Below are positions 51,105-58,325 of a DNA stretch of 64,000 nt, in pieces. Where the stretch lies: contig CAVWHE010000004.1 of NCBI GenBank assembly GCA_963754845.1, positions 62,001-126,000 on the forward strand, in the 5' to 3' direction. Both the position numbers and the translations under genes were made by a program. Numbering within the stretch: the stretch's first letter is position 1; each line of letters begins with the position of its first letter. This DNA is from JAKASV01 sp963754845. GTDB lineage: Bacteria > Babelota > Babeliae > Babelales > Vermiphilaceae. The notes under the pieces are model-generated. The model searched no databases. It saw nothing but the letters and a program-made list of their open reading frames with translations, and had not been told where the DNA came from.

Positions 51105-51180
51105 GAGCCGCTAGCTCAGTCGGTAGAGCATCAGCCTTTTAAGCTGAGGGTCGTTGGTTCGAGCCCAACGCGGCTCACCA
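51105..51180 (+). tRNA. tRNA-Lys (UUU)
   Basis: Acceptor GAGCCGC/GCGGCTC, anticodon stem TCAGC/GCTGA, anticodon TTT (51138-51140), T-arm GTTGG/CCAAC. Discriminator A and CCA are encoded. It is 11 bp ahead of tRNA-Glu and probably shares its transcript. Confidence 0.96.
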
Positions 51181-51191
51181 CGTTGTTCTAT

Positions 51192-51268
51192 GTCCCTATC
51201 GTCTAGCCGGTCCAGGACATCGCCCTTTCACGGCGAAAACAGGGGTTCGAATCCCCTTAGGGACGCCA
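51192..51268 (+). tRNA. tRNA-Glu (UUC)
   Basis: Acceptor GTCCCTA/TAGGGAC, anticodon arm TCGCC/GGCGA with TTC in the loop, T-arm GGGG/CCCC with TTCGAAT, discriminator G and encoded CCA. Confidence 0.96.
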
Positions 51269-51362
51269 CTTCATGAGCCATGTGGTACTTGACGTGTGTG
51301 GTGAGTGCCGCGGCGATCGGCGGCTCTTTTTTTGGTGCGCTTGTGTTTTCAGGTTTTCAGCT

Positions 51363-52283
51363 TCAGTATGTCGCGTAGCATTTTTCTTCAACAATGGCAG
51401 AAGCCAAAAGTGTGTTGAGCGCGCGTTTTGCGGCGCACCGTGCATCATTGACACGGTACACCCGTCTGCCAAGCTCTTTAAACTCGTCATCGAATGCATG
51501 TGCGCGCCACTTGAGCCGGAGACGGTCCTGAATATCCCACATCTCTTCGTTTGCCGCGCGAAGTTCCGCGGCAAGGCGTTCGACGTCGGGTGTCGTTGCA
51601 ACCGAAGCGCCGTATGCTTGCTCAAGAAGTTTCAGTTCACGGTGCACGTTTTCGCGTCTACGCGCATCGCTCATGCGCGCTTTTTTGATTGTAAGGATGG
51701 TCATGCGGTCGATGAGGTCGCCGGCGGACGTAGCGACATAAAGAAGTGCGGCGGGCTTGGCATGGTCGTTGCACGTGCTTGCGTCAGCGGAACACCATCC
51801 ATATGATTTTTCTTCGATGATGGGCGAGTTGCCGATCACGTTGATTGCTTTCTTAATACGCGCCCTTTCGTCATTGTTTTCGAGAATACGCGCAAGGAGC
51901 GTGGCAAACACATCGTCAAACTCTTCCTGCCGTTCTTTGCTTCTCACGGCGTCTTCGAGATCCCAAAGTTTTTCATTGACGCGACACAGAGTAGTTTCAA
52001 GCTCAGCGAGTTCCTTCGTCGACGGACACGTCCGTGAACGCAGCTGCTCAAGATGGCGAAGTTCGTTGTTGATATTGTCCAATTTTACCGGATCTGACAG
52101 GCGTTTTTGTTTGATGCGTAAAATCGTTATTCTATCGACAAGGTCACCGAAAGATGTTGGTGCCAGAATTGCGTGCGCCGGTGCCGGTGTACACGATACC
52201 GTGGCTGTTGTGAAGGTTATTGAATATAGAAATGCGTAGAAAAGACACCCCTGTTTTGGTGGTATGTGTGCCCAGTGCATCAT
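51363..52283 (-). CDS. Exported protein with two tandem DUF6165-like modules
   Basis: 306 residues. A hydrophobic leader (about 13-38) is followed by two copies of one module, at about 43-165 and 182-305. Each begins Gly-Asp-Leu-h-Asp-Arg-h-Thr-Ile-Leu and goes on through Asn-h-x-x-Glu-Leu, an Asn-Glu-(Lys/Glu)-(Leu/Met)-Trp-Asp-h-(Glu/Gln)-Asp segment, and a Phe-Asp-Asp helix, ending Ile-h-Glu-Glu-Lys. Elsewhere this family (DUF6165) is a single, usually cytoplasmic module near sugar or surface genes. Tandem duplication with export is unusual. Two Cys lie in the linker. The function is unknown. Confidence 0.72.
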   Translation of the reverse strand: MMHWAHIPPKQGCLFYAFLYSITFTTATVSCTPAPAHAILAPTSFGDLVDRITILRIKQKRLSDPVKLDNINNELRHLEQLRSRTCPSTKELAELETTLCRVNEKLWDLEDAVRSKERQEEFDDVFATLLARILENNDERARIKKAINVIGNSPIIEEKSYGWCSADASTCNDHAKPAALLYVATSAGDLIDRMTILTIKKARMSDARRRENVHRELKLLEQAYGASVATTPDVERLAAELRAANEEMWDIQDRLRLKWRAHAFDDEFKELGRRVYRVNDARCAAKRALNTLLASAIVEEKCYATY

Positions 52284-52406
52284 GATTACGGCTCCTCCTT
52301 ACAGCTTTTTTGTGACGGTAATCTCTCCAACCAACGAATACGTCAAAGCATAACTCAGTATGGACTCGGTTGGGAATTTTTTGCAAGGCGAAGATGAGGA
52401 AGAAGG

Positions 52407-52955
52407 ATGGGGGGTATGACGATGAGAAGTGAGGGCGTGAAACTTCTCGTCACAGTGTTTCTTTGCGGAGTACTGAGCACGTGTGCTTGCGCGACCAGCA
52501 GAGCGTCGTACAGTGAATTTTGCGAGGCTACCGCTTCGTTTGGACCCCTGAGAGGACGCGCAACAACGCTCGTAGTTGGCGGGACTGCCATTGGCTTTCT
52601 GAGCTACGTAAAATTTCCGTGCCTTTCGTGGTACGTCATGTTTGATTTTTATGTTAGCAAGGACTTCCGGGGTCGGGGGTACGGCAGGTATCTCCTTGGT
52701 CATGTGCGCGATGAACTTAGTACACGGGGCGCGACAAAGATTTTTATTCAGCCTGGTCCCTTTGAGCTTGAACGTGGTGTATGCGTGTGCGTTAATGGCG
52801 CCGAGGGAGCGGCAAAGACCGCGAGGCTCGTCTGCCTCTATCACTCACTCGGGTTTCGGCCTGTTAACATCTGTGTCGTCACCTTTGTGCTGCGCCTTCT
52901 TTATGCACTTCTTTCCATAGCTGCCGATCCGCGTTTTCTTATGGCGTACGGTTAA
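52407..52955 (+). CDS. Predicted exported GNAT-like acetyltransferase
   Basis: 182 residues from ATG 52407 (a later ATG at 52422 follows a GGGGGG site and may be the real start). A signal-like hydrophobic segment with Cys covers about residues 10-30. The GNAT core follows: Phe-Asp-Phe-Tyr-Val then the acetyl-CoA loop Phe-Arg-Gly-Arg-Gly-Tyr-Gly-Arg-Tyr-Leu-Leu, and Ala-x-x-Leu-Val-x-Leu-Tyr-x-x-Leu-Gly-Phe. A C-terminal hydrophobic segment lies at about 158-174. GNAT enzymes normally work in the cytoplasm, so the leader is notable. The substrate is unknown. Confidence 0.72.
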   Translation: MGGMTMRSEGVKLLVTVFLCGVLSTCACATSRASYSEFCEATASFGPLRGRATTLVVGGTAIGFLSYVKFPCLSWYVMFDFYVSKDFRGRGYGRYLLGHVRDELSTRGATKIFIQPGPFELERGVCVCVNGAEGAAKTARLVCLYHSLGFRPVNICVVTFVLRLLYALLSIAADPRFLMAYG

Positions 52956-53269
52956 CGTGCGCCGGTGGCGGTTGCGCAACACCGCCATATGTCCTTATTT
53001 AAAATAGTGCTTGATGATCCAATGAGCTCTTGAAAAACTTGTCAAATGTAAAAAATGGAGCGATACTTAAACATGCGAAGCCGTGTTTCATGACGTCGCC
53101 CGCTCGCGCTAGCGTATGGCAGGAGCGGCCCAATTGTGGGGTTTTTCCAGTATTGAAGTTGACAAACGAGCATTCGTGAATACCATATTCATCGTGAGGC
53201 GTTGTAACCATCAAGCGTTTGACGTCCTCCAGCGTATTCTTTAAGGATGCAGAGGTCGTTGGGATTACA
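52956..53269. other. Region between acetyltransferase and lon
   Basis: A hairpin, GGCGGTT/AACACCGCC with one bulge (52967-52986), lies just after the acetyltransferase stop but lacks a T-run. No heat-shock operator such as CIRCE was found upstream of lon. The open frame of lon continues back to 53219. Confidence 0.4.
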
Positions 53270-55762
53270 GTGAGTATCATAAACGATTCAGAATATTCGG
53301 ACACGGGTTCTGTCGTGCGTGATTCCGTGGCGCACGATACTCCCCTTGCTGTTGAAGAACACGGAATTCTCTTGCCACTGCTTCCCCTCAAGAACGTTGT
53401 TATGCTTCCCAAGAGCATCCAGCCAATTTTGGTGGGACGTAAGGCATCTATGCAAGCCGTTGAATTTGCCGCCTCCCACAACAGGCTTCTTTTTATAACA
53501 GCTCAAAGAGACGCGGACGTCGAAGTGCCCGGCTTTGAGGATGTTCACCCCTACGGCACCAAGTCTACGATCCTCCAGGTTATGCGTATGCCCAATGGTG
53601 CCGTCAAGATCTTCGCCGAAGGTATTTGTCGTGCCAAGATGGTGCAAGCAAAGGAAATGGGCGATTTTCTCGGTGCTGTGTGCCAAGACATAGTGACGCC
53701 CGATCTAGCTATGAGCGTTGAGCTTGAAGCTTTGTGGCGCCAGCTTAAGGAGCTCTACATTTCGTATAGCAAGCTCAACGAGAAAGCTCCTATCGATATC
53801 ATGTCCTTGGCCCGTTCTGCTCAGGATATGGACTACATCACCGACACCATCGCCGTTCATATCCAGCTCAGCTTTCAGGAGCGTCAGATTCTTTTGGAGA
53901 CCGTTGTTCTCCAGGAACGTATTCTCAAGCTCTGTGCGTACATCAAAAAAGAGATTGATATTTTAGAGACTGAGCGGCGCATCCGTGGCCGCATTCAGAC
54001 GCAGGTCGAGAAAAATCAGCGCGAATACTACCTCACCGAGCAGATGAAGGCTATTCAGAAGGAGCTCGGGCGTGATGACCAGGTGACGGAAGTTGCTGCC
54101 ATACGCGAAGCAGCAGCTGGCATGGCATTCTCAGCGGAAGCGCGCGAAAAGGTCGACAGAGAACTGCATCGCCTGGAACAAATGCCACCACTTTCAGCCG
54201 AGGCTGTTGTAAGTCGCAACTATATCGACTGGATCATGGCCCTTCCGTGGGGCAAGCGCACGCATGACACCATCGGTATACGCATGGCGGAAGATATACT
54301 CGATGCTAACCATGCCGGCCTTAAAAAAGTTAAAGAGCGCATCATCGAGTTTCTTGCGGCCAAAAAATTTGCAAAAAAAATCACGCGATCTCCCATCCTA
54401 TGTCTCGTAGGCCCGCCCGGTGTTGGCAAGACATCGCTTGCCAAAGCGATTGCCGAAAGTCTCGGCCGGGCGTTTGCCCGCATTTCTCTTGGTGGCGTCA
54501 AGGACGAGGCCGAAATCAGGGGTCACCGGCGGACGTATATTGGTGCTCTGCCGGGAAAGATAATCCAAGCAGTTAAGAAGGCGAAGACCGTTAATCCTGT
54601 CATTCTTCTCGACGAAATAGATAAAACAGCCAAGGATATGCTCGGGGACCCAGCCTCGGCGCTCCTTGAAGTTCTCGATCCTGAGCAGAACAAATCATTC
54701 TGCGATCATTTTCTCGACATCGAGTTCGACCTTTCCGACGTCATGTTCATAACAACGGCAAATTCGATTGACAGAATTCCCGTGCCGCTTTTTGACCGCA
54801 TGGAAATAATTGCCATTTCCGGGTACACCGAGGACGAAAAGCTTACTATTGCTAAGAAATTTCTCATTACGCGTAATCTCGTCGAGTACGGTCTCCTTGC
54901 TTCGCAGTTCAAGATTGCCGACGAGCAGCTGCGCACTATCGTCCTGCGCTACACCCAGGAAGCCGGTGTTCGCCATCTGGAACGCATTATCACCAAACTT
55001 ATGCGTAAAACTATTCAAGAAATTCTCGGAAACAAGAAGTTCAAGGGTGTAATAATCACCGACGAACTTATCAAAAAATGGCTTGGCAACCCCGTTTTCA
55101 AGAAAACATCACTCACCGAGCAAGCGCAGCGCATTGGCATAGCGACAGGAATGGCTTGGACTGAATACGGCGGCGATATACTTGAAATTGAAACGACCGT
55201 TGTTCCCGGCAAGGGTTCCCTCATGCTCACGGGTCAGCTCGGCGATGTCATGCAGGAATCTGCGCAAGCGGCGCTCAGCTACATCCGTTCGCGCTCTGAT
55301 GAGCTCGGGCTCAAAAGTTCCTTTTTTGCTACAAAGGACATTCACGTACACGTCCCCGAGGGAGCGACGCCCAAGGATGGCCCTTCGGCTGGTATCACAA
55401 TGTGCGCTGCCCTCATTTCGGCGCTCACGAGGCGTGGAACGCGTTCGAGTCTTGCCATGACCGGCGAAATTACTCTCCAGGGGCGTGTCCTTGCCGTTGG
55501 TGGGCTCAAGGAGAAGGTCCTGGCTGTCCGGCAGCACGAGATTAAAGAGTTGATAGTTCCTAAGGAGAATGAGGACGATGTTTGCGAGATAGAGAAGGAG
55601 ATCGGGCTTGGCGGCATAAAAATCACATTTGTATCGACGATGGACGAGGTCCTCGAGCATGCGTTCGAGGAGAACATTTTTGCAGGGGCGGTGAAAAAGC
55701 GTGGCGCACGCTCCGCCCGTTCCAGTAAAGAACAATCAATCAAACCCAAGGAGTTAGCATGA
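53270..55762 (+). CDS. lon: ATP-dependent Lon protease
   Basis: About 830 residues from GTG 53270 (GGGA 5 nt upstream). The frame opens at a TTG at 53219 without any binding site. The N-terminal substrate domain starts with Leu-Pro-Leu-Leu-Pro-Leu-Lys-Asn-Val-Val. The AAA+ Walker A is Gly-Pro-Pro-Gly-Val-Gly-Lys-Thr near residue 380. The peptidase part has the catalytic Ser in Pro-Lys-Asp-Gly-Pro-Ser-Ala-Gly (about residue 706) and the Lys in Gly-Gly-Leu-Lys-Glu-Lys. It degrades damaged and regulatory proteins. It overlaps the next gene by 4 bp. Confidence 0.96.
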   Translation: MSIINDSEYSDTGSVVRDSVAHDTPLAVEEHGILLPLLPLKNVVMLPKSIQPILVGRKASMQAVEFAASHNRLLFITAQRDADVEVPGFEDVHPYGTKSTILQVMRMPNGAVKIFAEGICRAKMVQAKEMGDFLGAVCQDIVTPDLAMSVELEALWRQLKELYISYSKLNEKAPIDIMSLARSAQDMDYITDTIAVHIQLSFQERQILLETVVLQERILKLCAYIKKEIDILETERRIRGRIQTQVEKNQREYYLTEQMKAIQKELGRDDQVTEVAAIREAAAGMAFSAEAREKVDRELHRLEQMPPLSAEAVVSRNYIDWIMALPWGKRTHDTIGIRMAEDILDANHAGLKKVKERIIEFLAAKKFAKKITRSPILCLVGPPGVGKTSLAKAIAESLGRAFARISLGGVKDEAEIRGHRRTYIGALPGKIIQAVKKAKTVNPVILLDEIDKTAKDMLGDPASALLEVLDPEQNKSFCDHFLDIEFDLSDVMFITTANSIDRIPVPLFDRMEIIAISGYTEDEKLTIAKKFLITRNLVEYGLLASQFKIADEQLRTIVLRYTQEAGVRHLERIITKLMRKTIQEILGNKKFKGVIITDELIKKWLGNPVFKKTSLTEQAQRIGIATGMAWTEYGGDILEIETTVVPGKGSLMLTGQLGDVMQESAQAALSYIRSRSDELGLKSSFFATKDIHVHVPEGATPKDGPSAGITMCAALISALTRRGTRSSLAMTGEITLQGRVLAVGGLKEKVLAVRQHEIKELIVPKENEDDVCEIEKEIGLGGIKITFVSTMDEVLEHAFEENIFAGAVKKRGARSARSSKEQSIKPKELA

Positions 55763-55989
55763 AAAGGATGGTATACACAGCGCTGTGTGCCGTTTCTGTT
55801 CTCAGCCTAGCGGGCTGCTGGGGATCAAAGGAGGAGACTTCAGCTCCTCAGCAGGCACCGGTCAAAACCGAGCAGAAGCCTGTGCAAGCACCAGCAAAAC
55901 CAGCCGAAGAACCTAGTGCCATGCCGCAACAGCCGGTAGAACAACCAGCCCCAACGCCGTCGCCAGCACCTGAGACACCGGCAAAGTAG
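55759..55989 (+). CDS. Small proline-rich lipoprotein
   Basis: 76 residues. The signal peptide ends in the lipobox Leu-Ala-Gly-Cys (Cys20), so it should be lipidated. The rest is a low-complexity Pro/Ala/Gln/Glu chain of the kind that spans space between membrane and wall. It overlaps the lon stop by 4 bp, which suggests coupled translation. A strong terminator follows. It could be a surface tether; no family can be named. Confidence 0.8.
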   Translation: MKRMVYTALCAVSVLSLAGCWGSKEETSAPQQAPVKTEQKPVQAPAKPAEEPSAMPQQPVEQPAPTPSPAPETPAK

Positions 55990-56019
55990 GCCCTGGTTCA
56001 TCGTCACTCGTTTTCTTAC

Positions 56020-56049
56020 ATGCCCTCCATCTCGGGGGCATATTTTTTT
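56020..56049 (+). terminator. Rho-independent terminator
   Basis: ATGCCCTC pairs with GGGGGCAT (one G-T) around a 6-nt loop and a T-run follows. It closes the lon-lipoprotein unit. Confidence 0.75.
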
Positions 56050-56127
56050 CATTACTGACACGTACCAAAGATCCGCAGGTTCGTTAAACATCACCTCTTG
56101 CTAATAAACGGACGATTCGATCAATGT

Positions 56128-56154
56128 TTGACAAGAGGATCCTGGTCCTATAAC
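56128..56154 (+). promoter_or_regulatory. Promoter of first tRNA-Gly
   Basis: A perfect TTGACA (56128-56133) with TATAAC (56149-56154) after a short 15-bp spacer, about 30 bp before the tRNA. Confidence 0.5.
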
Positions 56155-56182
56155 TTAATGGCGTCGCTCCTTTTTGTTGCGG

Positions 56183-56255
56183 GCGGGAATAGCTCAGTTG
56201 GTAGAGCATCGCCTTCCCAAGGCGAGGGTCGCGGGTTCGAGTCCCGTTTCCCGCT
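56183..56255 (+). tRNA. tRNA-Gly (CCC)
   Basis: Acceptor GCGGGAA/TTCCCGC, anticodon arm TCGCC/GGCGA with CCC in the loop, T-arm CGGG/CCCG. Discriminator T. The following bases are CAG, so CCA is not encoded, unlike the other tRNAs here. Confidence 0.95.
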
Positions 56256-56362
56256 CAGTTAAAACCAAATCAAAAAAGTGTGCCGTTGCATCTCTGCGTG
56301 CCCCCTGGCGCCGCCAAGTTTTCGATTTTGTTTTAACACCCCTGACACGATTTCGTTTTAAT

Positions 56363-56391
56363 TTGCATAAACAAAAGTCTCGTGCTACATT
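56363..56391 (+). promoter_or_regulatory. Promoter of second tRNA-Gly
   Basis: TTGCAT (56363-56368), 17 bp, TACATT (56386-56391), ten bp before the tRNA. Both boxes are moderate. Confidence 0.45.
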
Positions 56392-56401
56392 CTTTGCGTG
56401 C

Positions 56402-56477
56402 GCGGGAATAGCTCAGTTGGTAGAGCGTTGCCTTGCCAAGGCAAAGGTCGCGGGTTCGAGTCCCGTTTCCCGCTCCA
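56402..56477 (+). tRNA. tRNA-Gly (GCC)
   Basis: Nearly identical to the upstream tRNA-Gly except in the anticodon arm (TTGCC/GGCAA with GCC) and the encoded CCA. The two arose by duplication and decode different glycine codons. Confidence 0.96.
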
Positions 56478-56520
56478 TCCTTCTTCAAAGTCCCCCACAA
56501 CGGTCGACGAAATCCTCTTG

Positions 56521-56549
56521 TTGACTTTGTCTTAACGTATGTGTATTAC
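56521..56549 (+). promoter_or_regulatory. Promoter of the 485-residue secreted gene
   Basis: TTGACT (56521-56526, five of six), 17 bp, TATTAC (56544-56549, four of six), 55 bp before the ATG. Confidence 0.55.
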
Positions 56550-56603
56550 AGTAGTGATATCCTTCGGTCGTTGTCTGTGCCTTCGTAACGGGGAGAAAGA
56601 AGC

Positions 56604-58061
56604 ATGAGGACGTGTGTATACAACGCGTCGCTTGCGTGGTGGGTGCTGTGTATCCAAGCGGCCATAGCGTGTGTATGTTCTACCTCGGACGTTGCACAAG
56701 AGGCATCAGGGTTGGAGGCTTTTGGCCTGTCTGCCAAGTTTCCGTGCACACTCGTTGAAGCCAACAGACTTTTGTACCTCGATGATCAGCATATCGGAGC
56801 ACCTGTCAAGGCTGTTACGTGGTTCTGCAACAAGCGTGACAATCGTAGCGGTTACTCGCTGTTCAAGGAACCACTAGCCGCCGTTGTGGGCCGAGAAGTC
56901 GACGGTGCTGATGTGCGTGTGTACACAATTTGTGGCGATCGTCTTGTTGAGACTGCCAGGGCCGCTCGTGGCAAGCTCACGCTGTCTGCGTCATGGTGCA
57001 CTATCGGTGGGCAGGCCTATCTTGCCGTCGGCGGAGTCGGTGACAGTGGATCATATGAAGTGGAAGTTTTTTCGCTGACACCACTTTGTCAAGATGAATC
57101 GCTGTGCTCCAATTTCGCGCTCACGCGCGTCGGTGTCTGGAAGCACGGGGCAGCTGTCAATACGATCGCTTGGTTGCGGCACCCTTTGGGTGGGGGTGGC
57201 AACAGGCGCGTGCTTGCTATCGGTGGTCAGGCATCGCCTACCGATGGATGTCAGGTTCGCCTTCTTGAATTTAATGCGACGGCACAAAAACTTTCCGGCA
57301 TCACGGGTTTTTTGTACGGGGCACCAGTGTACACACTCTCGTGGTATGAGCACAAGGTAAATGGTCGTTATTTCCTCGCCATCGCCGGTGGCGAAGGTGC
57401 CTTCGATGTCGGTGTTACGGTGCGCATCCTTTCGCTTGATCCGGGTACCATGGAATTTTTACCGTTTGCGCATACACAAACGCCGTGCACACGTATCAAT
57501 ACCCTTGCGTGGCATAGTTGGCACTATCCTTTACTCGTCGCAGGCGGTTCGTATGACGGCTTCAAGATCGGCGAAGTTCAAACGCTTATGCATTACAAGT
57601 TTATAGCCCGGTCGGGTATACTTCTGCCGTACTATCACGCGTGTGGACATGATCAAAGCCGATCAGTCCTTGCTCTCGACTTCTTAACGCCACGCCAGCG
57701 TACGGAGGCCAAGGATGACATATGCCCGTACTTGGCAGTCGGTTCGGCACTGACCGAAAGTGGTGAAAATCAAACGTGCGCATCGGATGTTTCCCTTTAC
57801 CGTCCCGAAAAATCTAAGACGCCGCTGTCGGCATGTACGGCTGTGGTGCGGACCGATTGTAATTCAAAAATTTCCTCGCTCGCCTGGTGCGCACTCGATG
57901 CAGCAGGCTATGCGTACCTCCTTGTTGGCTCGGAGGGATCGTCATGCGTTGGCCCTGATGATGTCGCGCGGTGTCCGGAGCTTGTACTCTATAAGGGACA
58001 TTTTGAACCTGAAGGACACAAGCCAGAACTGTGTAGAGCCCTGAGCGTCGGCAGGGGGTAG
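56604..58061 (+). CDS. Secreted Cys-rich seven-blade WD40-like protein (copy 4)
   Basis: 485 residues. A signal peptide spans about 1-25. Seven repeats follow with the plan Val-x-x-h-x-Trp, then Leu-Ala-h-h-Gly-Gly, then a Val-Tyr or Leu-Leu strand, starting near residues 55, 115, 170, 230, 290, 345 and 415. It is the shortest and most even member, since it lacks the long loops of the tandem copies 11 kb away. The final blade Ile-Ser-Ser-Leu-Ala-Trp-Cys is the most similar to the others. GGGGAG lies before the ATG. Its own promoter is visible. The function is unknown. Confidence 0.8.
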   Translation: MRTCVYNASLAWWVLCIQAAIACVCSTSDVAQEASGLEAFGLSAKFPCTLVEANRLLYLDDQHIGAPVKAVTWFCNKRDNRSGYSLFKEPLAAVVGREVDGADVRVYTICGDRLVETARAARGKLTLSASWCTIGGQAYLAVGGVGDSGSYEVEVFSLTPLCQDESLCSNFALTRVGVWKHGAAVNTIAWLRHPLGGGGNRRVLAIGGQASPTDGCQVRLLEFNATAQKLSGITGFLYGAPVYTLSWYEHKVNGRYFLAIAGGEGAFDVGVTVRILSLDPGTMEFLPFAHTQTPCTRINTLAWHSWHYPLLVAGGSYDGFKIGEVQTLMHYKFIARSGILLPYYHACGHDQSRSVLALDFLTPRQRTEAKDDICPYLAVGSALTESGENQTCASDVSLYRPEKSKTPLSACTAVVRTDCNSKISSLAWCALDAAGYAYLLVGSEGSSCVGPDDVARCPELVLYKGHFEPEGHKPELCRALSVGRG

Positions 58062-58202
58062 GCACGTACCACGCATCCAACACATAATCGACGCTGTTCA
58101 CTACGCGCCACGTCGTGCGAATGTTATGCGACCTCAGAACTCTTCTCTGGGGTCCCTATTTTTTTTGTGTCACATTCTTCTTATTAGCTTATTCGTTATT
58201 CG

Positions 58203-58231
58203 TGGCCAATTTCTTAAATTCTCTGTATCAT
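58203..58231 (+). promoter_or_regulatory. Promoter of the caspase-like gene
   Basis: TGGCCA (58203-58208), 17 bp, TATCAT (58226-58231, five of six) in an AT-rich region. Confidence 0.45.
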
Positions 58232-58325
58232 GCTAAGTTAAGAAAAGAGTTTTTTTATCGAATAGTTTTTATTGAATTTTACAAAAGAAAAATTTTGGGC
58301 ATCCCACCGGTGTATGCACACAATC

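Noticed and set aside
52956..53218. Heat-shock operator (CIRCE) upstream of lon
   Set aside because: TAGTGCTT-like sequence occurs but the inverted partner is absent.
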